A stretch of 64,000 nucleotides of DNA from Desmonostoc muscorum LEGE 12446 (GTDB taxonomy: Bacteria; Cyanobacteriota; Cyanobacteriia; Cyanobacteriales; Nostocaceae). Numbering within the stretch: position 1 is the stretch's first letter; the number at the start of each line of letters is the position of its first letter. The position numbers and the translations under genes are program-made. A model generated the notes under the pieces. That model searched no databases and was not told the DNA's origin. It saw only the letters and a program-made list of their open reading frames with translations. Below, one piece after another: positions 52,046 through 60,235 of the stretch. The stretch lies in contig NZ_JADEXS020000001.1 in NCBI RefSeq assembly GCF_015207005.2, positions 7,463,001 to 7,527,000 on the forward strand. The letters run 5' to 3'.

Positions 52046-53737
52046 TTACTTCAAAGTTCCTAAAATGGGTGTTAACTCAGTGTCTGAGATTTTTGGAATC
52101 GACAATCTATTCGCATAAATCTGAGGATTTGTTTGGGAAACAACAGCATAAGACTGGCGAATATGAGCATTAACTGCGACAGTCTTCACATCGTACATCT
52201 GCATTGCCATCTTAGGATACAAACCAATGCCAATAATCATCAGCAGAAAACAGGCAGCGATAAACACTTCACGTGGTCTAGCATCGTCGTAGACTGCTTC
52301 CTCTGGCACGAGGCAGTCTGTACCAAAACAAACTGTTCCCTCATCTTCTTGATTTTCCGAACCTGCATTATTAATGTCGCATAGCAGTGCTGCATCTTTA
52401 CCATAAAATACCTCTCGCAGCATGGAAAGTAGATAGATGGGTGTGAGGATGACTCCGACTGCGGCGAGAAAAACCGTTACAGTGGAGAAAGTTGAACTGT
52501 AAACATCACTGGTTGTGATACCAAGGAAAACCGAGAGTTCGCCAGCAAAGCCGCTCATACCGGGGAGAGCCAGAGATGCCATCGCTGAGATTGTAAACAG
52601 AGCAAATACTTTGGGCATGGCTTGGCCAATACCACCCATGTCTTTCATTATCATAGTGTGGGTGCGATCGTAAGTAACACCCGCCAAGAAGAACAGCACC
52701 GATGCAATCAAACCATGCGAGATCATCTGTAACATTGCGCCGTTGATTCCCAAATCAGTGAAGGACGCAATACCCAGCAGTACAAATCCCATGTGTGAAA
52801 TCGACGAATAAGCCAAACGCCGTTTCATATTAGTCTGAGCAAAGGAGTTCAATGCACCATAGATAATATTGACAACGCCCAGAATGGCTAGAACCGGTGC
52901 AAAATAAATGTGTGCATCAGGGAGCATCTCAAGATTTAGGCGAATCAGCCCGTAGCCACCCATTTTGAGTAAAACGCCGGCCAAAATCATCGACACAGGA
53001 GAAGATGCTTCTCCGTGAGCATCAGGCAACCAAGTGTGCATGGGGAAAACAGCGAGTTTGACACCAAATGCAATCAACAACCCTGCATAAAGCAGCAATT
53101 GTAGACCAAGCGGGTATTCCTTCATCGCAAGTTCGGTTATATCAAAAGACATATTACCGCCGCCGTATAGACCCATTCCCAGGGCTGCAACTAGAATAAA
53201 TATTGAAGCTGCTGCTGTGTAAAGCAGAAATTTTGTAGCTGCGTAGCGGCGTCTCTGTCCACCCCAAATGCACACTAGTAGATATACGGGAATTAGCTCT
53301 ACTTCCCACATGATGAAAAATAGTAGCAAGTCTTTGGCAACGAACACGCCTACTTGTGCCGAATACAGCACAAGCATTAGAAAATAGAAGAGGCGGGGGC
53401 GGTGATTAACTTGCCAGGCTGAAAAAATCGAGAGTGTGGTGACAAATCCTGCTAGAAGCACAAGGGGAAAAGAAAGTCCATCGATTGATACTGCCCAGTT
53501 GAGTCCTAACTGAGGCACCCAGGCATAGTTCTCCACGAGTTGAAAACTAGCACTGCTGGCATCGTAATGCTTCCAAAAGGCGTAACACATCAAGGCAAAG
53601 TCTGCGATACCTACGCCCAGTGCATACCAACGCACGCGCTTGCCGTCTTTATCAGGCAGCACAGGGATGAGCAGCGAAGCAATAAGTGGTAGCAAGACAA
53701 TTGCGGTAAGCCAGGGAAATTGATCCGCCATCATCAT
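52046..53737 (-). CDS. ndhD: NAD(P)H-quinone oxidoreductase subunit 4 (NdhD1/D2 type), second paralogue
   Basis: 563 residues; three consecutive ATGs at 53737, 53734 and 53731 leave the start ambiguous by two residues. Core motifs match the copy at 26859 ([47 protein letters not shown]). It differs by a ~30-residue insertion with three Cys near residue 475 ([19 protein letters not shown]), typical of one of the cyanobacterial NdhD1/D2 forms. It is a proton-pumping NDH-1 subunit. Both copies are single genes, so their use in different complexes is set by regulation, not operon context. Confidence 0.92.
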   Translation of the reverse strand: MMMADQFPWLTAIVLLPLIASLLIPVLPDKDGKRVRWYALGVGIADFALMCYAFWKHYDASSASFQLVENYAWVPQLGLNWAVSIDGLSFPLVLLAGFVTTLSIFSAWQVNHRPRLFYFLMLVLYSAQVGVFVAKDLLLFFIMWEVELIPVYLLVCIWGGQRRRYAATKFLLYTAAASIFILVAALGMGLYGGGNMSFDITELAMKEYPLGLQLLLYAGLLIAFGVKLAVFPMHTWLPDAHGEASSPVSMILAGVLLKMGGYGLIRLNLEMLPDAHIYFAPVLAILGVVNIIYGALNSFAQTNMKRRLAYSSISHMGFVLLGIASFTDLGINGAMLQMISHGLIASVLFFLAGVTYDRTHTMIMKDMGGIGQAMPKVFALFTISAMASLALPGMSGFAGELSVFLGITTSDVYSSTFSTVTVFLAAVGVILTPIYLLSMLREVFYGKDAALLCDINNAGSENQEDEGTVCFGTDCLVPEEAVYDDARPREVFIAACFLLMIIGIGLYPKMAMQMYDVKTVAVNAHIRQSYAVVSQTNPQIYANRLSIPKISDTELTPILGTLK

Positions 53738-54021
53738 ATGAGTAAAAAATAATACTTTTCTGTGGATGATGTCATTTTACTAAACTTTGTAACAATCTCT
53801 TCATAAGTCTTTAGCCTAGTTATACATAGACCGAATCTATAAGTGCTTTGATCTATTTGAACCACAATCCCCTGTACGTTAGCACAGCTGTGCTACCCTA
53901 CAACGTGGTCTATTTACCTGAAAATTGCTGTAAAGTTTTGAGTAAATAAAAATACCCGCTACCACATTAGGAAGGGTAGCGGGTATTTCTGCTAAAACTT
54001 TGGGCAATACCGACCTGATTT

Positions 54022-54236
54022 TTAGAAGTTCTCGAAGTTAGCGTTGGCGCAGCCCGCCGCAGGCATCGCCACTTTCATCTTATCCACCACCTCATCCACA
54101 GGTATAGCTCCCAATTCTCCAGAGGCACGAGTCCGGATACTCAAGGTGTTGGTTTCCACTTCCTTGGCTCCCACCACTGCCATCACTGGTATTTTATCTT
54201 TCTCTGCGTTGCGAATGAGTTTACCCAAGCGATCGC
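54022..54236 (-). pseudogene. Detached 3' end of thrS
   Basis: It encodes GKLIRNAEKDKIPVMAVVGA and the rest of a ThrRS anticodon-binding domain end, without start or upstream domains. The first ~75 bp are almost identical to the same region of the complete thrS (from 55274 downwards), then the two diverge. It lies beyond the xisHI pair, as expected for the old gene end pushed away by an insertion. Its final codons (MPAAGCANANFENF) run through a dispersed GGCGATGCCTGCGGCGGGCT repeat. Confidence 0.85.
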
Positions 54237-54257
54237 ATCTCTTGGAAAATTTAATTT

Positions 54258-54593
54258 TTAAGCAACAGCAAATCCTGTATATTTTCTCACATTAGGTTCG
54301 TGAAATCCTAAAACAATATCTTCTTTAGGGATACCTGCTTCGACGAGTTCATTAGCAATACCATTTTCGGTATTGTCGCACTGAATCCAAACTTTACCGT
54401 GAATTATTTCGATATGAATTAAACAGCTATGCAGGTGTTGTTTATCGTCCCATCCTTCAGAAATAATTAGATATTGGTCATTTTCTGAATCAAATGCCGC
54501 TCGATTACGAATCTGAGCATTTGCATAGGAAATATTGAGATATACCTTAAGTATGTTGCAGATTACATTCCGGTAAGACTCTAGTTGATCCAT
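54258..54593 (-). CDS. xisI: XisI, fdxN-element excision controlling factor family
   Basis: 111 residues, full length. It opens MDQLESYRNVICNILKVYL and contains YLIISEGWDDKQHLH, GKVWIQCDNTENGIANELVE and the family end PNVRKYTGFAVA. XisI acts with XisH; both were first found as factors needed for excision of the fdxN element in heterocyst development, and many copies are scattered in Nostocales genomes. The start overlaps the 3' end of xisH by 13 nt, so the two are co-translated. The biochemical role is unknown. Confidence 0.93.
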   Translation of the reverse strand: MDQLESYRNVICNILKVYLNISYANAQIRNRAAFDSENDQYLIISEGWDDKQHLHSCLIHIEIIHGKVWIQCDNTENGIANELVEAGIPKEDIVLGFHEPNVRKYTGFAVA

Positions 54594-54997
54594 TCGGTAA
54601 TCACCTCTTCTTGTGAGTCGAATACAATTAATTTTATAGTCTTGTCTTCTAATAAAATTTTGCCAATTTCTTCTGTAAAAATTTTGATAAATACTGCGTC
54701 ACGGATTGCTAAATAAAGAGTTCTTTGTGATTCAATTCTTATGAGAATTTTTTCGTACAAGATGTACTGACCAAGAGCATTTTTGAGGTCTTCTACTTCC
54801 GATATGCCGATAAAACTTTTTACTTCTACAGCAATTTTCTTTCCCCGTTTTTCTGCGGCCAACAGTTTTTCGGCTGCTAAATCAATAAATATATCCTTTT
54901 TACCAATTTTCAGACTAAGGGGGTCATGCGTAATCTTCCACCCATCTTTGATGAGTGCATTTTTCACACAATCATGATAAATGTCTTTAGCTGGCAT
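54581..54997 (-). CDS. xisH: XisH, PD-(D/E)XK-like excision controlling factor family
   Basis: 138 residues. It opens MPAKDIYHDCVKNALIKDGW. DIFIDLAAEKLLAAEKRGKK followed by IAVEVKSF gives the D..ExK signature of a restriction-endonuclease-like fold. It pairs with xisI by overlap. The two genes sit between complete thrS and an orphan copy of the thrS 3' end, so they probably entered together as a cassette. Whether the pair acts as a nuclease/partner or toxin-antitoxin-like module is open. Confidence 0.93.
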   Translation of the reverse strand: MPAKDIYHDCVKNALIKDGWKITHDPLSLKIGKKDIFIDLAAEKLLAAEKRGKKIAVEVKSFIGISEVEDLKNALGQYILYEKILIRIESQRTLYLAIRDAVFIKIFTEEIGKILLEDKTIKLIVFDSQEEVITEWIN

Positions 54998-55063
54998 TAA
55001 TTCTGATTTTCAAGTTAATTTTTGAGGCTGGGCATGACCCAGCCTACTGTTTGCTATGTGAAA

Positions 55064-56992
55064 TTAATTTGCATTTGTGACATCGATGTGAAAGTTATCG
55101 AAGTTAGCGATCGCTTCTTTTAATTTATCTAAAACTTGACCAACAGAAATACTACCTAAGTCTCCAGATGTACGGGTGCGTATACTCAAAGAGTTAGTTT
55201 CCACTTCCTTAGCTCCCACCACTGCCATCACAGGTATTTTATCTTTCTCTGCGTTGCGAATGAGTTTACCCAAGCGATCGCCACTAGTATCCACCTCTGC
55301 ACGGATACCCAATGCCTGCATCTTCGCTACCACATCTTTAGTAAAATCTAACTGTGCTTCACCTACTGGCAGTAATCTCGCTTGCACTGGCGCCAACCAC
55401 AAGGGAAAATCCCCCGCATACTCTTCAATCAAAATACCAATCAACCTTTCCAGCGAACCAAAAGGCGCACGGTGAATCATCACCGGACGTTTGCGAGAAC
55501 CATCTTCAGCAACGTACTCTAAATCAAAACGTTCTGGCAAGTTGTAATCTACCTGCACAGTTCCCAATTGCCACTCCCGTTCTAGGGCATCACTGAAGAT
55601 AAAATCGAGTTTCGGCCCATAAAATGCCGCTTCTCCAATTCCCTCAAAGTGTTCCATCCCCAAAGTCTCAACTGCACGGCGAATCGCACCTTCGGCTTTA
55701 TCCCAAACTTCATCACTACCAATGTACTTATCACTAGCTGGATCGCGGAAACTCAGTCTAGCTTTAAAGTTCTTCAGTTGCAATTTATTAAACACCGATA
55801 AAATCAAATCCACCACACTGAGGAATTCGCTATCGAGTTGTTCTGGGGTGACAAACAAGTGAGAATCATCCACAGTAAAACCGCGCACCCGCGTTAAACC
55901 GCCTAATTCCCCCGATTGTTCATAGCGATAAACAGTACCGAATTCTGCCAAGCGCATCGGTAATTCTCGATAGGAACGCAACTCACTTTGATATATTTGG
56001 ATGTGGAAAGGACAATTCATTGGCTTCATGACGAAGCCCACCTCCTGTGCAGCCGCTTCTTCATCGTCCGCCATTAAGGGAAACATATCTTCTTTATATT
56101 TCTGCCAGTGTCCAGATTTTTTAAATAAATCGACTTTGGCAATGTGGGGCGTTACCACAGGTAAATAACCGCGTTTTAGTTGTTCCTGTTTGAGGAAGTC
56201 TTCTAACATACTCCGCAACAGAGTACCTTTGGGCGTCCACAAAGGTAAACCCGGTCCCACTAAGTCAGAAAATATAAATAATCCTAGTTCTTTACCGAGT
56301 TTCTTATGATCTCGCCGCAACGCTTCTTCTTTCCGTCGCTTATACTCAGCAAGTTGTTCTGGACTTTCCCAAGCGGTAGCGTAGATGCGTTGTAGTTGGG
56401 CTTTGGTTTCATCCCCACGCCAATAAGCCCCAGCAACACTTTCTAATTCAATGGCTTTGGGGTTTAATTCACTAGTGTTTTCCACATGAGGCCCCGCACA
56501 CAAATCCCACCATTCATTTCCCAGATGGTAAATCGTGATTGGTTCCTGTTTAATATCTGCGAGGATTTCTAACTTGTAAGGTTCCTTAATTTCCTGAATC
56601 CGGCGTTCAGCTTCTTCTCGACTGACTTCTTCCCGAATAACTGGTAACTTGCGATTGATAATCTTCACCATCTCTTTTTTGATGGCTTTGAGATCGTTTT
56701 CGCTAAATGGTTCTGGGTTGTCGAAGTCATAATAAAATCCGTTTTCAATCCAAGGACCAATTGTAACTTGCGCCTTGGGAAACAGCTTTTGTACTGCCAT
56801 TGCCATTACATGGGAAGCAGTGTGACGAATCTTTTTTAACTTCTCGGATTCGCTGGTACGCGGTAAATAAATTTTTTCAGGTTGTCCTGACTCTTCTGAA
56901 GGATTTGATGATAATTTTAGCGACATTGGCTGCTGAACCATTGGCGAAGTGATTACAAAAGGTGATCGATCTGAATCTGTAGGCTTATTCAA
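55064..56992 (-). CDS. thrS: Threonyl-tRNA synthetase
   Basis: 642 residues. It lacks the N-terminal TGS domain; after ~45 linker residues it starts with the second additional (editing-type) domain (HTASHVMAMAVQKLFP, YDF). The class II catalytic core has MKPMNCPFHIQIY, RYEQSGELGGLTRVRGF and RPVMIHRAPFGSLERLIGI. The anticodon-binding domain ends at residue 642. Zinc ligands Cys and His are present (NCPFH..). It charges tRNA-Thr. Cyanobacteria often have two forms, and which this is cannot be told here. Its last ~70 codons are the newer copy of a duplicated 3' end (see 54022-54236). Confidence 0.92.
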   Translation of the reverse strand: MNKPTDSDRSPFVITSPMVQQPMSLKLSSNPSEESGQPEKIYLPRTSESEKLKKIRHTASHVMAMAVQKLFPKAQVTIGPWIENGFYYDFDNPEPFSENDLKAIKKEMVKIINRKLPVIREEVSREEAERRIQEIKEPYKLEILADIKQEPITIYHLGNEWWDLCAGPHVENTSELNPKAIELESVAGAYWRGDETKAQLQRIYATAWESPEQLAEYKRRKEEALRRDHKKLGKELGLFIFSDLVGPGLPLWTPKGTLLRSMLEDFLKQEQLKRGYLPVVTPHIAKVDLFKKSGHWQKYKEDMFPLMADDEEAAAQEVGFVMKPMNCPFHIQIYQSELRSYRELPMRLAEFGTVYRYEQSGELGGLTRVRGFTVDDSHLFVTPEQLDSEFLSVVDLILSVFNKLQLKNFKARLSFRDPASDKYIGSDEVWDKAEGAIRRAVETLGMEHFEGIGEAAFYGPKLDFIFSDALEREWQLGTVQVDYNLPERFDLEYVAEDGSRKRPVMIHRAPFGSLERLIGILIEEYAGDFPLWLAPVQARLLPVGEAQLDFTKDVVAKMQALGIRAEVDTSGDRLGKLIRNAEKDKIPVMAVVGAKEVETNSLSIRTRTSGDLGSISVGQVLDKLKEAIANFDNFHIDVTNAN

Positions 56993-57002
56993 CTATAACG
57001 GC

Positions 57003-57140
57003 ATTGGGTATGGGGCATTGGGCATTGGGCATTGGGCATTGGGCATGGGGCATTGGAAGAGGCAGAGGGGCAGGGGGCGGGGGGCAGAGGGGAAGATTTT
57101 CTCCCCTGCTCCCCTGCTCCCCCTGCTCCCATACCCAATG
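57003..57140. repeat. Low-complexity GGGCATT / GGGGCAG tract
   Basis: GGGCATT repeats, then GGGGCAGGGGGCGGGG, then CTCCCCTGCTCCC. It is the main content of the 56993-57337 gap; the remainder (57190-57337) is AT-rich and likely holds the promoter of the next gene. Confidence 0.8.
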
Positions 57141-57337
57141 CCCTATCTATACCTATAGACACCTTTCCAAAGGAACTGTACAAACCGCATAGCAAAACCA
57201 TATAATAAGAAATGTAATTTTTGTTACAAAATATCAGATTTTCTCAATTTATTGCGTGTGAGAGAAATAAGACAATTGTTAAGAATCGTGAATAACGTTA
57301 ATATTAGCTAAGAAAGTTGGAAATATCCTTCTGATTT

Positions 57338-57655
57338 ATGCGAGACTCAAACTTACCAGGGACTGAGTTGCTGAAAGCGGTTTTAGAACCCCTGCTCGAT
57401 GATTTTCAGTATTGGTTTACGCGATCGCGAGACTTACTCGAAAGCGAGCAACTCTCATTTATGAGCAACCAAGAGCAATCAGACTTGCTCTTGCGTGTCA
57501 AGCAAGCCCAAGAAGAACTAAACACCGCAAAAATGCTGTTTGCTGCTACTGACGGACAAGTCGGAATTGATATGGCAACTTTAATGCCTTGGCATCAATT
57601 AGTAACGGAATGTTGGAATGTAGCAATGCGCTTTCGTCAAGCGCCTGAAGTCTAA
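57338..57655 (+). CDS. DUF2605 protein
   Basis: 105 residues. It has the cyanobacteria-specific DUF2605 pattern: LLKAVLEPLLDDFQYWF, SQE/NQEQSDLLLRV and a final MPWHQLVTECWNVAMRFR. All-helical, probably cytoplasmic, function unknown. It usually neighbours a DUF2973 gene, as here (57962). Confidence 0.85.
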   Translation: MRDSNLPGTELLKAVLEPLLDDFQYWFTRSRDLLESEQLSFMSNQEQSDLLLRVKQAQEELNTAKMLFAATDGQVGIDMATLMPWHQLVTECWNVAMRFRQAPEV

Positions 57656-57961
57656 GCAGCATCCGCTAAACTTCTATGACTGCTTAGCAATGTTGTCCAT
57701 GCAAGACGGCATATTCAGCAGTTAAACAAATACTACAAAATTCTTAACATTTTCTTAAGTTTGTTTAGATTAACAAAAGAATGTATCGTATGTTACCGTA
57801 AGTGAAATAACGGTTGACAGATCGCCCCATATCAACGCAAGCGCACGAACAGTGCGTTAAATATTTGTCCTAATTGTGAGCCTAAATGTGAGCCACAGTG
57901 TAGGCCAAGCAAAACGTTACAAAATAAACTTTTAAAAACTGCTGCCCTGGAGGAAAATCCA

Positions 57962-58291
57962 ATGTTACACCTGCTTTACATCTTTGCTTTTACAATCCTT
58001 GCATTTATAGCTGTAGGCAACTTAATTCGTAACCTGATCATGTTCAGTTTTGATCGGGAGCGAACTTACCCGACAAATTCCTCGCCAATGGGTAATCAAG
58101 GCAGTTTTGGTTATTACGCATCAAGAAAACAGTTGGTACCCCATCCAGAGTTATTAGATAGCGCGGGCAATTTAATTAAAGAACCATTATTGGTGATGCG
58201 TTCGATTAACGTTGAAGATGCTCGTCAACATTTGGATGCACTTTATGAAGCATCTCCAGGGCACAAAAGTGAAAATTCAGAGGAAGCATAG
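57962..58291 (+). CDS. DUF2973 membrane protein
   Basis: 109 residues. One N-terminal membrane span (LLYIFAFTILAFIAVGNLI) is followed by a cytoplasmic or lumenal tail with PHPELLDSAGNLIKEPLLVM. GGAGGAAAATCCA gives a strong ribosome site. Cyanobacteria-specific and of unknown function. The 57656-57961 gap before it has a GTGAGCCTAAATGTGAGCC direct repeat and no gene. Confidence 0.88.
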   Translation: MLHLLYIFAFTILAFIAVGNLIRNLIMFSFDRERTYPTNSSPMGNQGSFGYYASRKQLVPHPELLDSAGNLIKEPLLVMRSINVEDARQHLDALYEASPGHKSENSEEA

Positions 58292-58541
58292 CATAAAAGT
58301 TGAAAGTTAGGAGTTAAAGATTAGGACAGACCTTGGTGGGGTGCGATAGTGTAAAGTGCTCACCTTGGTTTTTTTATTGGCGATCGCTTCCCCATACTTC
58401 TGATACGCTAAGCTTGGCAGTTGCAACTTGCCAACGCAGCAGCAGTTAGTAACCGCAGTATTCCTGTCGTTCGATGTAATTGTAAGTTTTTACAACTAAG
58501 CGTATTCACAACGTAAATACATCTTCCTTAGACTATGAAGT

Positions 58542-58760
58542 ATGGATGTGTATTTCGTCCTTAATGCTGTAACCTTCGTTTGGAACGAAGAGAAAGCCCG
58601 CATTAATCCCAGCAACCATGATGGTATAACCTTTCAGCAAGCTACAGAAGCTTTCTTCGATCCTTTTGTAGTGGTGTTAGTAACGCAGTCAGAGAAAAGC
58701 CAAATCAAACTGAGTAGCGGAAGTTATCTAGTTGTATTCGAGGATAGTAGCATAGAATAA
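58542..58760 (+). pseudogene. BrnT-like toxin remnant
   Basis: 72 residues. FVWNEEKARINPSNHDGITF and QQATEAFFDPF match the N-terminal half of BrnT (DUF497) ribonuclease toxins. Full BrnT proteins are ~90 residues and end with an R-x-I-S-A-R motif; this frame stops after VVFEDSSIE and lacks it. No BrnA antitoxin gene follows. Probably a decayed toxin, possibly a divergent short form. Confidence 0.6.
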
Positions 58761-58786
58761 CCTGTAATCTATTATTTAGAAGTGCA

Positions 58787-59200
58787 TTGACCAGATTTGA
58801 GTTCATAGTAGATGGGCCACCAATATCACAACAGTCTCGTAGGCGTGGTAAGGGCAAAGGGCTTGAAAATTGGAAAAAGACAGTGCGAGAAGAGGCTGAA
58901 AAATACTGGTCTTCGGAACAAAAAAAAGCTTCTGGGTGGGTTATGCTCCAGATAACCTATTTTTATGATTCTGTTGAAATGGATGTAGACAATATACCGA
59001 AGCCTATTCAAGATGCAATTAATGGACTAGCCTACAACGACGATTCTCAAGTAAGCGATCTTCTGGTTAGAAAGAGAAATTTGTCAGGTAACTTTAGAAT
59101 AGAAAACATGACCCCAACATTGGCGGAAGGCTTTGCTCGTGGCAATGAATTCTTACATATTGTCGTAATTGATGCTCCTAACCAAGAGGTAGTTACTTGA
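58787..59200 (+). CDS. RusA-family Holliday junction resolvase-like protein
   Basis: 137 residues from a TTG at 58787; no ATG is available without losing the first strand (FEFIVDGPPIS). The catalytic core EMDVDNIPKPIQDAINGLAY with Asp residues and DDSQV follows the RusA pattern D.DN..K...D.l.g..y.DD..V. RusA enzymes cleave four-way DNA junctions and are often phage-borne. The stop overlaps the ATG of the next gene (TGATG), so the two are translationally coupled. Confidence 0.82.
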   Translation: MTRFEFIVDGPPISQQSRRRGKGKGLENWKKTVREEAEKYWSSEQKKASGWVMLQITYFYDSVEMDVDNIPKPIQDAINGLAYNDDSQVSDLLVRKRNLSGNFRIENMTPTLAEGFARGNEFLHIVVIDAPNQEVVT

Positions 59201-59877
59201 TGACAACTTCAACCGCAAATTTAGAAAGAGAGCGATTGCTGAAACTAGCAGAGGAGTATCGCCAGAAGGGTTACGAAGTTTTTTTTCACCCAAGTCCAGA
59301 CGACTTGCCTGACTTCCTGAAGAACTATCGCCCCAACATGATAGTACGTCGGGGAGAAGAAAATGTAGTTATTGAAGTCAAGTCACGCTCCTCACTTAAT
59401 TCTTCTAATCAATACTTACGTAATTTAGCTCAAGCGGTAGAAAAACATCCTGGTTGGAGATTTGAATTCGTAATGACCAACCCGGAGGATATAATGTATT
59501 CTCTGAAAGCTGAGGGTTCTCTTCAAGAAGATGAAATAGAATCACAGTTGCAAGTCGTAAGGCAACTTACAACGCAACATCCAGAATCAGCTATCTTATA
59601 TTCTTGGTCTTTGGTAGAAGCAACTTTGAGACTTATTGCCCAAAAGGAAGAGCTAAGTTTAGAAAGATTTGATCCACTCTACTTAGTGAAGCAATTAGCA
59701 ATTGAAGGTGTAATTTCAAAATCTGAGTATCAGTTACTAATGAATGCACTCTTATTACGTAATTCTATTGCTCATGGCTTCAAAACTACAGAACTTACCC
59801 AAAATACTGTATGTGAATTGATCGAGCTTACAGAGCAGCTCTTGAGAACTCTACACACTGATGACGAAGCAGGCTAA
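59200..59877 (+). CDS. PD-(D/E)XK nuclease-like plus HEPN-like protein
   Basis: 225 residues from the ATG at 59200. The N-terminal ~100 residues look like a restriction-endonuclease fold of the AHJR-like type: EEYRQKGYEVFF, then NMIVRRGEENVVIEVKSRSS with ExK. The C-terminal ~110 residues are helical and end with LLLRNSIAHGF, an R-x4-H HEPN motif. Such fusions occur in phage-defence settings. It overlaps the RusA-like gene by one nucleotide. A defence or repair role is inferred. Confidence 0.72.
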   Translation: MTTSTANLERERLLKLAEEYRQKGYEVFFHPSPDDLPDFLKNYRPNMIVRRGEENVVIEVKSRSSLNSSNQYLRNLAQAVEKHPGWRFEFVMTNPEDIMYSLKAEGSLQEDEIESQLQVVRQLTTQHPESAILYSWSLVEATLRLIAQKEELSLERFDPLYLVKQLAIEGVISKSEYQLLMNALLLRNSIAHGFKTTELTQNTVCELIELTEQLLRTLHTDDEAG

Positions 59878-59922
59878 CGCTGCGTTGGTTGGAGCGAATG
59901 GTAGAACAGATCTAATGCTAAA

Positions 59923-60137
59923 TTCAGTAGATCGAAAAGTTTTCCAGAATCCTTACCAGTTGTTGATTTGAGTTTAGAAACACAATTTGCCGCAATCCTT
60001 TTAGAGTCTGCTTTTCAAGGAACGGGCGTTGTCGGTTGGTTAAGAGTGCAGTGCAAGCGATCGCCATCATCAGCCCCAAAGCATTGGCTGAAACCCTGAT
60101 TATTTCGTCAACTTACAAAAGTTTTCGATCTACTGAA
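59923..60137. mobile_element. ~215-bp MITE-like element
   Basis: TTCAGTAGATCGAAAAGTTTT (59923-59943) is repeated inverted with one mismatch at 60117-60137. Nothing coding lies between. No clear target duplication. It occupies most of the 59878-60235 gap. Confidence 0.6.
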
Positions 60138-60235
60138 ATTTCAACTTATACTGGCGAGCGATGTCTACGACGGGCTACGCCTACGCACTCAGCATAAAAT
60201 AGGGAGTGGTGAATTGCCTACTCCCTACTCCCTTC

